Assembly: GCA_903813345.2 (NCBI GenBank)
Contig: CAIIXF020000001.1
Location: forward strand, 4,092,001-4,156,000
Direction: 5' to 3'
DNA length: 64,000 nt
Source: Owenia fusiformis
Lineage: Eukaryota > Annelida > Polychaeta > Sabellida > Oweniidae
The notes under the pieces are model-generated. The model was not told where the DNA came from. It did no database searches and was given only the letters and a program-made list of their open reading frames with translations. This document shows positions 42,101 through 57,100 of the stretch, piece by piece (within the stretch, counting starts at the first letter, position 1; each line of letters begins with the position of its first letter). A program made the position numbers and the translations under genes.

Positions 42101-45100
42101 ACAGCTTCAGCTTTAATTTCTTCATCTCTGAAGATAACACATTCCAAAGTGAGCGGGATATTATGGTTGATCATACAATTCCTGCTATTTATTTTGCAGC
42201 ACCTCCCATAGTGGATTCAAACACTGAAATAGACTTCAGTGGGGTTGTAAATGAGGATCCCTCTTTGTCCACTGGTTTAACTCTGCCGAACTATTTGGAT
42301 GTGAAATTTTGCGGAGGAGTTTATTTGTTAGTTGTTTTAGATGTGAGTTCAGAAGTATCAGAAGTTTTTGAAGGAAACAACATTCATGCTGCTGATCTGT
42401 TTATTCCTTGCTTGAATGACCTGTTTAGTTTGAGTGATTTCAACTTCATAGCCCCACAAGAGAAAATACAATATAATTTGCCAGCTAGCTTTAACTTTAG
42501 TGTGAGAGTATCATGTGTGTCTTCAGTTGATTGTGCAACACTAGTCAATGGGGATAATTTTCAATTGGAAGTCCTTGGCTTTGACTCAGTTAGAAACCCA
42601 TTAGCAGGTGTTACGCCCATGATCATTGATGCATCATGGGCTAATGATGAAGCCAATTCACTGTCCCCAGAAGATGCACTGGATACAAGCTTTTCTGCTA
42701 CACATTCAATTGAAATTCAAATATCAGGCTTATTTATAGTATCAGACTTCAGTGCATGCGTAAGAGTGAAATATATTGGTCTGAAAGTTGTGAAAGGAAC
42801 AAGTTCTGAAGTGACTGCATTAAACGATGACACATTCAATCTAGATAATTATGTCATGAGCCCTTTTGAAATCAGCTGTACAAACTTCTCTGTCGATCTG
42901 GCCGTTGGTGTGGTTGACTTCCATGATGCATCATCAGAGGTTAATATAACGGCTGAAAACTTTGAAATTCATTTTGGAGTATCCATTACTGGTGAAAACT
43001 TTCCAGGAGAACCCCAAGGTCACAATATCTTCTATGATATATATATTTCGGAAGATGACGTTTTTGATGAAAATGATTTCAAGCTGGATTATGAAATTCC
43101 GGATGATTTGGCAACTTTGGTACCCGATCCCTTAGAAGTTAGTTCTTTCGCCATGTTTTTTTCCATCCCTTTCAAGCAAAGTGATATGATCCAATACTGT
43201 GGGCGTGATGTGTTCCTCCTGGTTGTACTTGATACTGATAATAACCTAATTGAATCAGATCTCACAAATAATGTCAGGGAAGTGTCCTTTACTCTGATAA
43301 ACTGCCAAGATGGAGTTTATCTGTACACTAAGAATCTAACAGTACCCAACATAGTGTTCTCTGGAGAGGATGTTCCCATTGAAGTAGGATTTGAAGCACT
43401 TTTGCTTGGTAGTGAAGGCCTAGAACCCGATCCCCCAGAGAAGCTGGTTGAATTTCAGTTCAGCATTGTTGATAGCATTGAAGATCCAAAGATCAATGTG
43501 TCTGTGAATTATACTGTACCTGAGGCTAACATTGAAGCCATACCTGCTGAGAGTGAGACACCCCTAAGACTTAACACTACTGCCAATCCCGACAAGATCC
43601 CCAGCTCTATTGTAATCCCAGCTCATGTATCTTTATGTGGGCATCAATTGTATATGAAGGCAGAAGCTATTATTACAAGTGGAAATCCAGATGAACTTCA
43701 TACAGAAAGCTATGCTGTCTATCACCCCACCTACATCAACTGCCCTGAAGACCAACTCGCTCTCAACAATCTACAAATAAAATGGCTGCCGGAGTCTTTA
43801 TGGTCTGAATCTACCAATCGAGTTGACTTTAAGCTTGACGTTATTAACCAAGGCGCTATGATACCATTGAATGAATATGCCAGAAAGTTCAAGATTCTTA
43901 TATACTTCTCAGTTGATGAGACATTATCTGAGGAAGAAGATAGTGTCTTAGAGGTGTACTTTGCTGGTGATGAAGGAAGACGATACGAATGGTATGGTGC
44001 TATAGACCAGGATGAAGTTATTGAAACTCCTCTGCTATCAGGTTGGTCTCTACTATGACATTGACATTTTTTCTAATATTATAAAAAGTGATGTATTTGG
44101 ATTTATAGATTTTTACACGGGAACTCCTGCATGTATGAGTAGTGACCCTAGCACAGGATTTCATTCTGTGTTTACATTAATCAAGTACTGCAGTTACCGT
44201 GATATGAGTATTGAAAATGATATGAGTGATAACAACGTCCACGGTATTGCCAGTATTTAAGATGCTAATAATACATAATATTGATGCAGTGTTTATTGAG
44301 TTTATACTCTATGTCTTTTTACTTCTGTTTTGTAGGGGAACTCAGACTAGATTCATTTGAACAGTGCAGTGAGATAAAGGAAAAAAGTATGAAGCCTACA
44401 TGGTTCTTTAAGCTATTGGCAGAAGATGAAGCCCATTCGGTGTATAAAGATAATGATGTGCTTGAGTATGCCCTGGATCCAGACATGTTGCTCTGTGAAT
44501 TTGGTAAGATACACTGGGATCCTGTCCTTAATCCTATATGGTGTTCAGCCCCACAATTCTACTGAACATTATACAATATTAGTTTAAGGGGTTTTCTTTA
44601 CCTCAATCATACCATAAGAGATGACTATTGAAAATGCAATACCAAATGATTGCATGTTAAATAATCTCAAATTCTGTTTCAGTGAACATGGACCTGTCTG
44701 TAGTAGATGTAACTCTGGTAGGACCCGATGGTAACAGGACACAGGAATTCTACTCGGGCGTTCCTATTCACTTTTCTGTAGATGTTGCCCATGATCAGGT
44801 ATTTATGAACCATAACTATTAACTATGTTCCCAGATATCATCAGGGTACATCCATAGTGTATATGGTACATACATAGGTACATGTAGTGTTGAAGGCAGG
44901 ATCTTAAAATTGTAGAGTTGATTCATAGCCAATGTAAATTTAACCCTATCACTGGACTTCATTTAAACAGTTGAAAGGAAGTATGTGAATGAAGTATTTT
45001 GTTGAGGCATTTGGTGAGGCTTCATTCCTGGCTACAAGCCCACTTGCAGTGGCTTATCTAAAATGTTCATCCTATTTGAGCTTGTCCTCTGTGAGAATCT

Positions 45101-48100
45101 AACAATGTTTATTTGCTATAATTTCAGCCATCAGGTTCAGTTATAAATGCTGTCCCCTTTGATTCTGAGGACCTTCCATTCACAGTTGAGCTGTATCTGA
45201 GTCAGGATGCAATACTTGATGAGTTTGATGCTAAGATAGCTTTGGATATGACAGTGCAACAGAGACATACATTGCAACAGGGAATTCAGAGCCATACAGC
45301 TCGCATCATACGTAAGATACATTTTCATTTCTCGCAAATGTAAGATACACATAGTATACATTTACATTTATCAAACATACATTTACATACTACAGTACAA
45401 GTATGCACTGCACATGCTTTTCATTCTTTTGCCATCAGAATTAAATGGAAGACTGATGAAAGACAAGAATGTTAAGCAATCCACACATGCTACATGTGAA
45501 TTTTCATGCATGTTCCCAATGACTTGTATTTGTATGACATCAAAAGAGGCACTTTCTGGTGCTTGTATCAGTAATTGTATCATGGTATAGAAATGTTATT
45601 TCAGCCTTCACTGGGTCTAACTTGCTCTTGGAGCTCACAGGAGATACCCCATATACTCAGTTCTGTGGAGAAACACATGTTATTGCCAATGTGATTGACC
45701 TGCAGAACCAGAAACCACCAATTGACCCTGTCACATGGAACAATTATAGAGCTCTACCAGTTGTCTTCAATTGCACTGGAGGTGAGCATAGTTTCTATTC
45801 ATATGTAATTTAAAACTCGAACCAATGACTCGGGTATGCCATAAATATTAAACAGTGTTTATTCCCTTCTCCAGTTCTGTTATAACAGAACTATATTCAT
45901 ATCCTCTTCAAAAGAGACTACTGCATATTTTACTTGATGATGTAATACATTGTACTACTGTTAATGTTTTTAGATGTCTTGGTGTTTGAATCTGTAAAAG
46001 TAGATCTTGTTTATCCTCAAACCAAGCTTTATGGGAATGAAGTAACAAAGCTGACTATGAGTGCTGTTTTGAAGAACTATGCTGATGAAGACATACCGGA
46101 CAGTAAAGATGGGAGACCTATCATCAACTTTAGGGTAAACAAATTGAATATTGACAACATGAAATGACTCCAGTATTAAAATACATCAAAACCCGTATTT
46201 GGATGTGCTAGATAAGTTTGAAAAATTCCTCTTAGATTTTTTTAGATTTAAAAGCATTTTTCTGGTATTCATTGACCAACCTGCACATTTTAAAAGGGAC
46301 AAATCAGATAAGCCTCTGTCATTTTATCATCATGAAAAGGTTCATAATTTCAAGTAAATAGAAATTTTAAAGGTTATTGATTTTTATTATTTCACAATTA
46401 ATTTCTCAAATTAGTATTGTTGAAACAAGTAAGTGGTTGTATATTATTATCGCCAACATTTTCTGAAACATTATTCAGTGTTTGGCATCAACATCAATGT
46501 TTGGCATTGGTTTCACACTTTGTAACAAGTGGTTATAATTTTGTAATAAAAACAGGTGGTGTTAGGTGAAAGACAAATACAAAATAAAATATTGTCAACA
46601 TGGTGACCTCAACAAGGTCTTCTCATAAAGTACAAATAGTTCAAGAAAACAAAGAAGAAATCCTAATCAAAGATAAGGCTCATAATTCTCAGAACTGTAA
46701 CAATATCTTGTTCTCCCCTGCAGGCGTTTGTATCTGCCAACAATAAATTAGAGCGTATTAAGGACCCTGAGCTTGAAGTTACATTGCATGCAGATCTGAC
46801 AAGAGATGTGACTAAAGGGTTTAAGTCCCTTGCAAACAGAACATATGAGGGGAGACTGGATGTAGTCATGGCCCAGAGTCTTTGTACATTCTCACCAAGG
46901 TATATAGATCCCAAGCTTTTGCTCTGCTAACTTTAATCTTGTAGGAACATTTTGTACTTTCTGCACATTAACCCATTTTGTAACTGCTAGGTTGCTTACC
47001 AATTCTTTGATGTGGAACAGACTTTTTTGAAGTGCAAATTACTCTGCAGTTAATGTTTCACAATTGCAAGTCATCAGAACTTAACACACAAGGTTTCAAA
47101 TAAGTATAAAATAATTATGTTTTAGATAACAATAGATTAGTGAGTGTTATACATTGGGTTTATTGTAGTATACTGAATTGTGTAATACAATAATGAATGT
47201 ATTTATAGTTAGAAGGTAAAGTGACATATTGTAATACTAACAGTGGTGAATGGTTTGCAGTTGTACCTTTAACAAATTGTTACATTTTCATAACCACTTG
47301 CCATAATGATATACATGTACTAAGTAGTGAATGACATTATGTCATAATGCTTGTTGTTGAATGAAATCTTGTATTGTAGAATTTCTTACAATGTTGATTC
47401 CAGGTTTTTGATAATTGAGGCCTCCAAGGGTGCCCAGGTGGGCCTGCCGGAAGCTGTCATTTCAAACAATTATGAGTTTGTAGACTTAGATGGAATATTA
47501 GACTGCTCACTAGGTGTGTTTTTAGTTTTCTTAAAATCAAATTGAAATTAAAAGCCAAAGTGATGTTCACTATCACTGAATTCTTATTACAAAGTAGTAT
47601 CATAAATAGGTCTAACTATACTGTACTTGTTGTAATTCAACCTCAGTATAACATATTTTTCATTATAAATGTTAACTGCTCAAAACATTGATTTTTACTA
47701 CTTCAGTAAAGACAGATGTGATACTGACTGCATTCTCTCTGCCAAATGGGACAAACCTTATACCTGGCACAGGTTTCCCCTTCCATTTGAGTGCAGAGGT
47801 GAGTACATCTATCTTGCCATGTTTGTGTTTAATGTTACACTTTTACATGCGAACAGAATTATTACACTAAAGAAGATTGAGAAGGGATATAATGAGATAA
47901 AAAATCGTAAAAGCTATTGGTAAGAAAAGTACCCAAATATACCTCTACATGGATTTTCTCAGACTATTTTTTCATTACTATGATAAGCGAGCAAGCTTGA
48001 TCTTATACATATGTACAACATGTACTAAGCCTTAGTCCCTAACCCTAACCAATACAAGAAAAAATCCTGTTCTCATTCCTAGATCACTCTGCAAGGAGGT

Positions 48101-51100
48101 GCAACAGTTGGGAAGAAAGGGAGTAAATTCCTAGAGTTCCAGCTGTACCTCTCTGATGATGCTAACATTGATGAAGATGACTTTAGTCTGGACTTCAGTG
48201 GAAGAGATCAGGAGGATATGCTCACAGGACTCGTAAATCAAAACCTGCAAAGAACACTTGACAGTATTGATGAACAAGTTGTGAGTAAACTTAGACTGCC
48301 TTGGAAATACATGTACATGTATAATCTTGGGCGTAGCGCTATTTTTATAAGAAGTACCCCATCATGGGGAATATGAGATGAGTGAAGTGAAAAACGAACG
48401 TTCAGGGGGTTATGGGGGCTTCTCCCTCCAGAAAATTTTTAAAGGTTGTATTTGAAGTGTATTTGCAACCATCTGGTACGCCGGTGCATACCAGGTGTGC
48501 CAGGCACTATGCCTATGATAATGTATTTTTTATGAGAATCATATTTTATATGTTGTGAACCACTTCATATTGAAACATGAAACAGATGTGGTTCACAATT
48601 CACAATATTTTGTGAATCAGCTGTCTCATAAATATGACACATTCTCCTTATTTTCTTTATCATGAGACATGGCCAACATTTCCCCCCAAAAAATTATATT
48701 TATATTGATGTTTTAAACTGACTATGTTAAGATGTAGAAGTCTTATGATAGTTTTATTTCCCATTTAACTCAAATTTGCCCTTGCCTCACCAGTTTTTGG
48801 CCTCACCCATTTTTATGATCCTGGATAGACCCCTGTCTTTATTATTCATTCAGGTTGTTCCTAGCACTGTACCTGACAGATATTGTGGCCATGTGTACCT
48901 AATACCTTACCTGGACAGTGGGGATGAGATCATTGAGATACAAGAACACAATAACTATGAAGTAGTTGATGTAATCGTAAATTGCTCAGGTAGGTCAGAT
49001 ATGTAACATGTACTCCCCCGATCTGCATCATCATCTTGCAGCACTGTACAGTACTACATGTAGTTTGAGATTGGCTGTGCATATAAAAATAATTGCGTAT
49101 AATGTTTTGATTCCAGATATATTTGAATTAGTGAAACCCAAATTCAGTGTACAACAACAGGAGAAGTACTTCAAGGCACCTGGTATCATTCATTTTGGTT
49201 TCACTGTCATCAACAACCTCAATGAAATGATAGACACAGAAAATGCTCAACCATTTGCCATACCTAAGGTGAGCTTGAAACGTTAAAAGACTGGGTCTGC
49301 AATTGATCATCCAACATTTTTTTGTATCTGTTATAAATGTGTCTTAAATGTTTGACTTAAAAACAAAATGAAGATAAAATGTATGTTGTGGAACAAAATC
49401 CCTGTAGATGTGTGATAAGAAGAGTTTAAGTTTTGTTTTCAGTTGTATATCAAGCATGATGAGGACTCTACAGAACATGACATAACACCAGAATACTGGA
49501 CCATTGAACAAGGTGATGACTGGACACTCACTGCCTCCAATGACAGTGTCCTTGTGTTACAACAATATGGTGAGATCACAATGAAGCAGGTATGCAACTA
49601 TGAAGTGGATCCAATAGAGACAGGGGAGAACATCTTGATATTCCGATTGATTCCTGGCTATAACAATGCTTTGTTTGAAATGTATGCTGATGGTGTTGCT
49701 GAGAATGATATGATGGTGATGGCCATTCATGTGGAATGTGGGGATGGTAAGTAAAAAGTTATCATTTAAGAAATAGGGACAGATACAAGATATATGATTT
49801 AGCGTGCAATATATGATTGTTATGTGACTATATCTGTTATTTTGTTATCATAAATAATGCCAAAATAGTTTTGAATTCATAATGATCTATATCTTGCACC
49901 ATCAACTATTCAACAGATATTCACTACAGGTTGTCCAAGAACTCATGAGAATCTTTTGAAAAAGTTCATGTCTGGATTTTCATGGCAGCTTTTCTCAGTA
50001 TATGCTCATAGACTTTGATATCATGTGTAATCTTTCTTTTCTGAAAAAATCAGAACTTGCTTATCCAATATCTTTCCAATTGTTTGACATTTGACCTTTT
50101 GACCTTGCTTCTTGCCTATTCAAGAGATGGCATAATCTACAATGTACCAGACTCTGACACTCTGGCAGTTAATGTAGTCAATTCTAAAGGGAAGTCGTCA
50201 TTGGTAGACTTTATATGAGCAATTTTATGTATTCTTGGACTTTTTCAGATATATTTGATCTACTTTCGAACTATGAAGGCTTAGATGAAGCACCGTTTTC
50301 TCTGATGCTGGGAAACACGCTGCATTTTGGCCACAATCCTTTCAACTTGGCTGTTAAGGTCAACCAATCAGGTAGCATATATTAATATTATTATTTTAAG
50401 ATTCAATTATTCAAGATGAGTTTACCATTTCCAACTTGACATACTTTATCATATGTACTGTTGTATTCTATGACATACTTCATAAGTTAATATGAACAAA
50501 ATTAAAGAAACAATTATGTTCATAATCAATTTCTTTTAAGTCAAAATTATGTTTGAAGAAAATGAAAATTGTTGGAAACGGGGCAAATTGTAAGATTTGC
50601 TATAAACTTAGAAAGCCATGAGCTGTTGTCTTTGGGAACCAGATGATTCCAATCAGATAGCTAAGAGGTTTAATCATATGTAGTGATGCCCTAGAGTTTT
50701 GTTATCTTGGCATTGCCAAAAAGTGATGACATATTAATTGTTATAGGCATTATTTTTGTGACCAGCTTTTAGTGTTCAGTGTCTGTACCATAGTGCAACC
50801 ATCCACAATAAGTTACCATGTTATGACATTTTGTCATCTTAATCACCCTTGGTATACGCAGCTAACGAAAATTGACTGGTACGGGTCAAAAGCTGGACCG
50901 GTACGGGTTAACGGTTTTATTTGAATTTAAAACAGCCATAACTTGCTCAATATTGACTTCCTCGTGTCTCATTTGAAATATATGATGCCTCCCGATGCTT
51001 TTAAGTACCCCAATTTTTTACAGATTTTTAAACGGACCAAAACTCTCTAAATGCGCGTTTATGCTCTTTTCTCTCGAGAACGACTGTCTCATTTTCACGA

Positions 51101-54100
51101 TAACTTTTATTTAGTACCTCTAACATATAAGATCTATTTTTCCCCATCAAGGTATGATGTAAATGACATGCTATTTACATCTTGTGAGTTTCAATGAAGC
51201 ACGTTTGATTTTATAAAAAATGCCAAACTTTGTGACAAAGAATTTTATCCTGCTTGCAGCGAGGAGACGAACCGGTTCTATTGCTCCGAACCGGTTCGTC
51301 TTCTCGCTGCAAGCAGGAGGAAATTATTTGTCACAAAGTTTGGCATTTTTTATAAAATCAAACGCGCGTCATTGAAACTCACAAGATGTAAATAGCATGT
51401 CATTTACATCATACCTTGATGGGGAAAAATAGATCTTACATGTTAGAAGTACTAAATAAAAGTTATCGTGAAAATGAGACAGTCATTCTCGAGAGAAAAG
51501 AGCATAAATGCGCATTTAGAGAGTTTTGGTCCGTTTAAAAATCTGTAAAAAATTGGGGTACTTAAAAGCATCGGGAGGCATCATATATTTCAAATTAGAC
51601 ACGAGGAAGTCAATATTGAGCAAGTTATGGCTGTTTTAAATTCAAATAAAACCGTTAACCCGTACCGGTCCAGCTTTTGACCCGTACCGGTCAATTTTCG
51701 TTAGCTGCGTACACCAAGGGTGTTAATGCTTTATTTTGTTCTAATTAAGGCAATACTGGTTGGGAGATTCAACCAAGTCTCAGTAACTCCCCATACATGT
51801 TTGAATACTCATTCTACATGCTGGGAATGACTGGTGTGGGACAAATTATGTTCAAACAAGTAGACTATGACATCCTAGCTAAGAAAGACGCAATTAATGG
51901 CGGCACTTATGATGGGAAAATCATTGCCTTGACAGGTAGATTTTTTTTATTTAAAATGATAATAGGTTTACAATTACATGGTTGACAAGGAAGCGTTCTC
52001 AAGTGCTAATTCGTACAGCATAGATAGCATAAGCACTCTAACAGTTTAGTAAAAGGAACTTCATTTTGAAAAACATGTATGTAAAATTCAAGTTTAGATA
52101 GACATGTATGTATTAAACAGTAGACAACTGCTAGTAAAATATATACATTTATTCAACTGCTGATTTTAACAAAATGAAATCTTCACAAGTTCACAATAAT
52201 AATTTCAACATTTTAGATGCATCAGTTGGTTTGGATTTGTCCCCAGAGGATTACTTGTTCTTCTGTAACGCCAATGCCATTGTGTTAACAGTGAATATAG
52301 ACACTAAACAACAAGTGCTAGAATCCAATGAGGGAAAAGCCAATCAGTACAGTATTGAGGAGGCAATATTTGACCAGGATGAATGTACAGGTACCTGAAT
52401 TATATATGATACATGTATATAGAGGTGTCCACCAAGTCTCTTACAATTACAATACAAGTCTGTGTAAGGTGTAAAGGGACTTAATGGACACCCTGTATGT
52501 TCAGAGAGAATAGTGCTAAGATATAGGTCCAACGCAAAGGAGCCAGTAGTTAATCCTTATGGACACCCTGTATATTCTTGATAAGGAGGGATGTATCCGG
52601 GGTCTTGGAAACTTTCAAGACTCCATACTCCATTATAACTTATGTTTTTGGAAATGCCTTATATCTCATACTGATAGTCCTTAAGTTTGTTCAGGAATGG
52701 GATGTTGAATTACCATTTTAAGTGCACTTTTTCAAAGTCCAATATTGCCACCTTGTACCAGTGAGTACCACATAAATCTTGTCATCAAAATTCCAAGAAA
52801 TTCACTCACCTGTTAAACTAAGATGTTCACAGGATATATTCAGTGCCAAGATCTAATTAGAGTTTGGGCAGTAAATTACTTGGCAGACATTTTGAATTTT
52901 TGGTAAAAGTGCAATATTTATTACTGTGTGACATATTGATATTACACAATGTATTACTTTAGATATGAAAGACCTGTATGTTGAGAAATGGATGTTGACA
53001 TCTATGAAGAATGATATAGTGGAAACCAACCACACATATGACTACAGTCTTCAGGTTAATGCCATCCTTACCACCAATGAGGCACTTGACAATGTCACTA
53101 CAACAGATTACAAGCATTTCCTATTGAAATATTTCCTTTCGTTTGATGCTGTTTATGACGACAATGATACTGAATTGGTCGTGCCAATAACTCCAAACCA
53201 AGCTGAAGAATTAGAGGTATATTTGGAATCTTTGTGCATGCAGAATCTAAGATGTCAATGCATGTTTTGAATTAGAGGGAGGAGTCTATTGACAGTCACT
53301 GAATTTTTTATGTCTGTGTTTTGGGGGCCTAAAAGCCTTTTTTCCAATTGAAATTGAGTGGGAGGTTATTATTATTTACTGTACAAAACAAGTTAGAATA
53401 AATCATATGCATGTACAACGATCATTCAGTAACTATTTATATGTTTTAGAAGGCTTATACTGTACAGTACCTTATACTGTATTAAGTATAAAGTCAATTG
53501 ATCCTTAACTTTCTTTTGGCCAAACCAGTGATAATCACAGCCTTTCATAATGACTTTCTTTCACTTAGAAACATGTTGAACAAGAGACAGTGGGGACATT
53601 TGACCTGGATGAGGTGGGTCTAGTGATCCCCCTTACAGCTGAAGTGTATCCTTACTGTTGGAAGAGGGTGTATCTCGGGGTTCTCGTTGACTCAACAGAT
53701 GTACAAATAGAAGTCACCGAAGATAATAATGTCGGCATGCTTGAGATAATACTGGACTGTTATGGTGAGATTTGCTGATATAGTAAAATACTTTTTGTTT
53801 TTTTAATAGATTTGCATATTTTATGCCCTGTATACTCATCATCTTGTATATCATATCCAAATCACAAGATAACCAAAACTAGATAAATCAAAATGCCTTT
53901 ACCATGGTGCGAAGCAAACCAGTGGCATTAAAGCTTTTTCCAAATATGAGTATAAGACCAAATTCAGGACCAGCCCTTTAACACAGTGCCTTGTTTTACT
54001 TTTCAGACTTATTGAATGAGTGTGAGGTTGGCTATGCAAACTGCCATGAGAATGGATATTGCACTGACTTGCCATACAACCTCTACACAGAGTATGGTGT

Positions 54101-57100
54101 TGGCTTCTCCTGCCACTGCAAACCAGGATACACTGGGGATGGTATCCAATGTGAAAGTAAGTACATACAACATATTAATCACATTGTGTAGTAAAGTCAC
54201 TACACAGGTATGGAGTACACTTCACAATATTGTAAGTTTTTAAATACCGAACAGTACATACATTCAAGGGTAATTTAAATTTATTTTTGACATTTTGAAT
54301 TGAACCTGGTATACTTTTTTGATAATATCTTTTCCATATGAAAAATGAGGAATTTTTCTTCAAAAGCTTAAAGGATTATACTTTTTCATCCCAATTGTAC
54401 AATATACACATGATAATAACTAATATGAATATTCATTTATTATTTTCATTGGCAGATATTGATGAATGTGATGAGACAGAACCAACACATACCTGTGATA
54501 TGATACCTCACTCAACATGCTCTGACTTACCTGGTTCTTACATCTGTGAATGCAACCAGGGCTTCACACAGTCCGTAGGGGTACAGGGGGAACAGGTCTG
54601 GCATTTAATTATGATTCCTAGTAATCCAAGATACATACAGTTAAACCTTTTTATTATCAGAAAACTACTTGGACTGGCCAAAATTATTCTGATTGACAGG
54701 GGTTCACATCGGAGTTCTTTTAACATGAAAATGGGATCAATAAAAAGCATTCACACTGAGAGGTATCCAGATAAGAGAGATGTTCGGATATGATGGTTTT
54801 ACACTGTTACTGGAAATTCCCCCATTCTTGAAAGGATGTATGTTCATTCCATTTTATCTCATCTTAATGCAGGTTTGTCTTAACAATGATGAATGCCAAA
54901 GTGGTGACAATGACTGCCATGAGATGGCTGAGTGCATTGACCTAGTTGGCCCACCTTTCTATAGATGTCAGTGTAAGACTGGATTCATAGGCAATGGCAC
55001 ACATTGTGAAGGTAGCCTTATTAATGAATTATAGAAAACTGTGTATTTGTTGAATTGTTTGACATAAATCAAACGTAATTTGAAACTAACATGCTACAAA
55101 ATGGTCACAGCACCGTCATTAAAGGTTTGTAGGAACTATCCAACGGGAATATTATTTCTAAAATGGAGTATAGATGTAACACTCGATTGAGGGGATGAAA
55201 CGCACTTTGGGACAACAATGATGTTCTTACTAGGGGGTCATTAATAGAAAGGTCATGTTAAGGATTCCTATGTCAGTTGTTGTAACTATAGATATAATGA
55301 TATCATAGTAAGAAAAAAGGGATTTTAGGAATTCTCAATTTTACAAAGTTTCTGTCAATGGCCCCCTGACCTCTTATTTTTTATTGAAGATGTGATTGAC
55401 TGCCGTGAGGACTCATGCAACTATAATGGCATATGCAAGGAACACCCAGCTGGCAATGCTATCATATGTCACTGTAATGACCTATATGAAGGGGACTTCT
55501 GTCAAATAGGTACAGTATATGTATTTGATACAAATCTCTGTACATGTAGAAATAGCTATCCCTCACAAAAAATGGTTTTCAATGTTATATCACTTCAATT
55601 TCAATTTGTTTATTTCACAAAACACATACAATATACATATACAATGAGTGGGTGACATTCCTTTATATTATATTAATAGAACCACAATTTTTCCAAATAA
55701 GCTCTACATTGCAGTTCACGGTGGCTGGAGCGAGTGGAGTGCTTGGTCCGAGTGTCTGAGTGAGTGTGAAGAAGGCAAAGAGACAAGGACAAGACAATGT
55801 GATAATCCTGCTCCTAAGAATGGCGGTCGCAATTGCCCTGTCGTGAATAAGGTCGGGGATCTCCAGGAGAGACAATGCGATCTTGGAATATGCACAGCAG
55901 GTACATTACTTCTTTTGAATTTTTTTTTCATTTAGAATATTTATTTCATTCAAATGAAATTTTATATTGATATTGTGGAATACTTTCTGAGAAAGTTGTC
56001 TCTTAGTAAGTTAAGATGTATCAAAATTAATTTTTTAGTTCCACAAATTGTTTTTAGAGCCTGTGAGCTTTAGTAAATTTCAGGTGTGTAACTTACAAAT
56101 GAATTGACTTTGATTAAATGACCATATTCTGCATTATTAGATGCCAGTGTCCATTGGTGTGATGCAGTTGATCCATGCTATGTGGGCACACCTGTTGGGG
56201 CATATGAAGCAGGAGGCGGGGAATGTTACAATGGTAAAGGTGGCGCTTCATTCATTTGTACCTGTCAGCCTGGCTACAGAGCCATCTATGATGACATAAC
56301 TGGATTGTTTATTCGTTGTGAAGGTAATCACAATTAATTTTGCTATACATATACCCTGCTTTCGTCTATACTTCTCTTTCTGTACAGTGTAGAATTGAGT
56401 GAAATACATTTTTACTGGGAATGAATATGAGCTTATTTTATATCATGCTATGAATCGTTTGCTACTCTTCAATCAATATATATGATATTATACTACAAAA
56501 CTCAGTATCCTATTATTTAAGAATACATACCATATCCTATCCCAGCAAGGAATAACATGTTTATTTAGAACTTATACACTTATACATGTACATAATTATA
56601 GTAAAAGAGGTTATGTCACTATGACGTGAAATATGCCTGAGTTCTCCCAATATAGGCCGACCTTGGGAGGCTCTATATTTGGGCAAGAACGAAGGCATTT
56701 CACGTCATAGTGACATAACTGATGTATTACATGCCTTTGTTCCCATGGTTACTTTGTATCAATGACGTGACGTCATGATATTATCATGGTTATTAAAGAA
56801 ATCTAATATCAAAACGAGGTAAGCGGGCTATATCGGGGTAATCGGGCAATATCGGTGGATATAGCTCGCTAACTTTCCCATTGACTTCCATACAAATGCT
56901 TCGCTAGGTATGTAATACATGAAATAAGTACATTGTATTTCTATATAACATCTTCAGATATTGATGAGTGTTCTGAAGGAGTGGCAGGGTGTGACTATGT
57001 CTCCACTTGTCACAATGCCCCAGGGACTTACTCCTGTCAGTGCTGGGAGGGATATGAGGTGACAGGTGACAATGTTTGTATTGGTAAGTGTGTTGTTCTT

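Noticed and set aside
55680-55714. Acceptor at 55679 for the TSP1 exon
   Set aside because: It puts a stop in frame within the TSP1 sequence; the acceptor ending at 55714 gives the intact domain.
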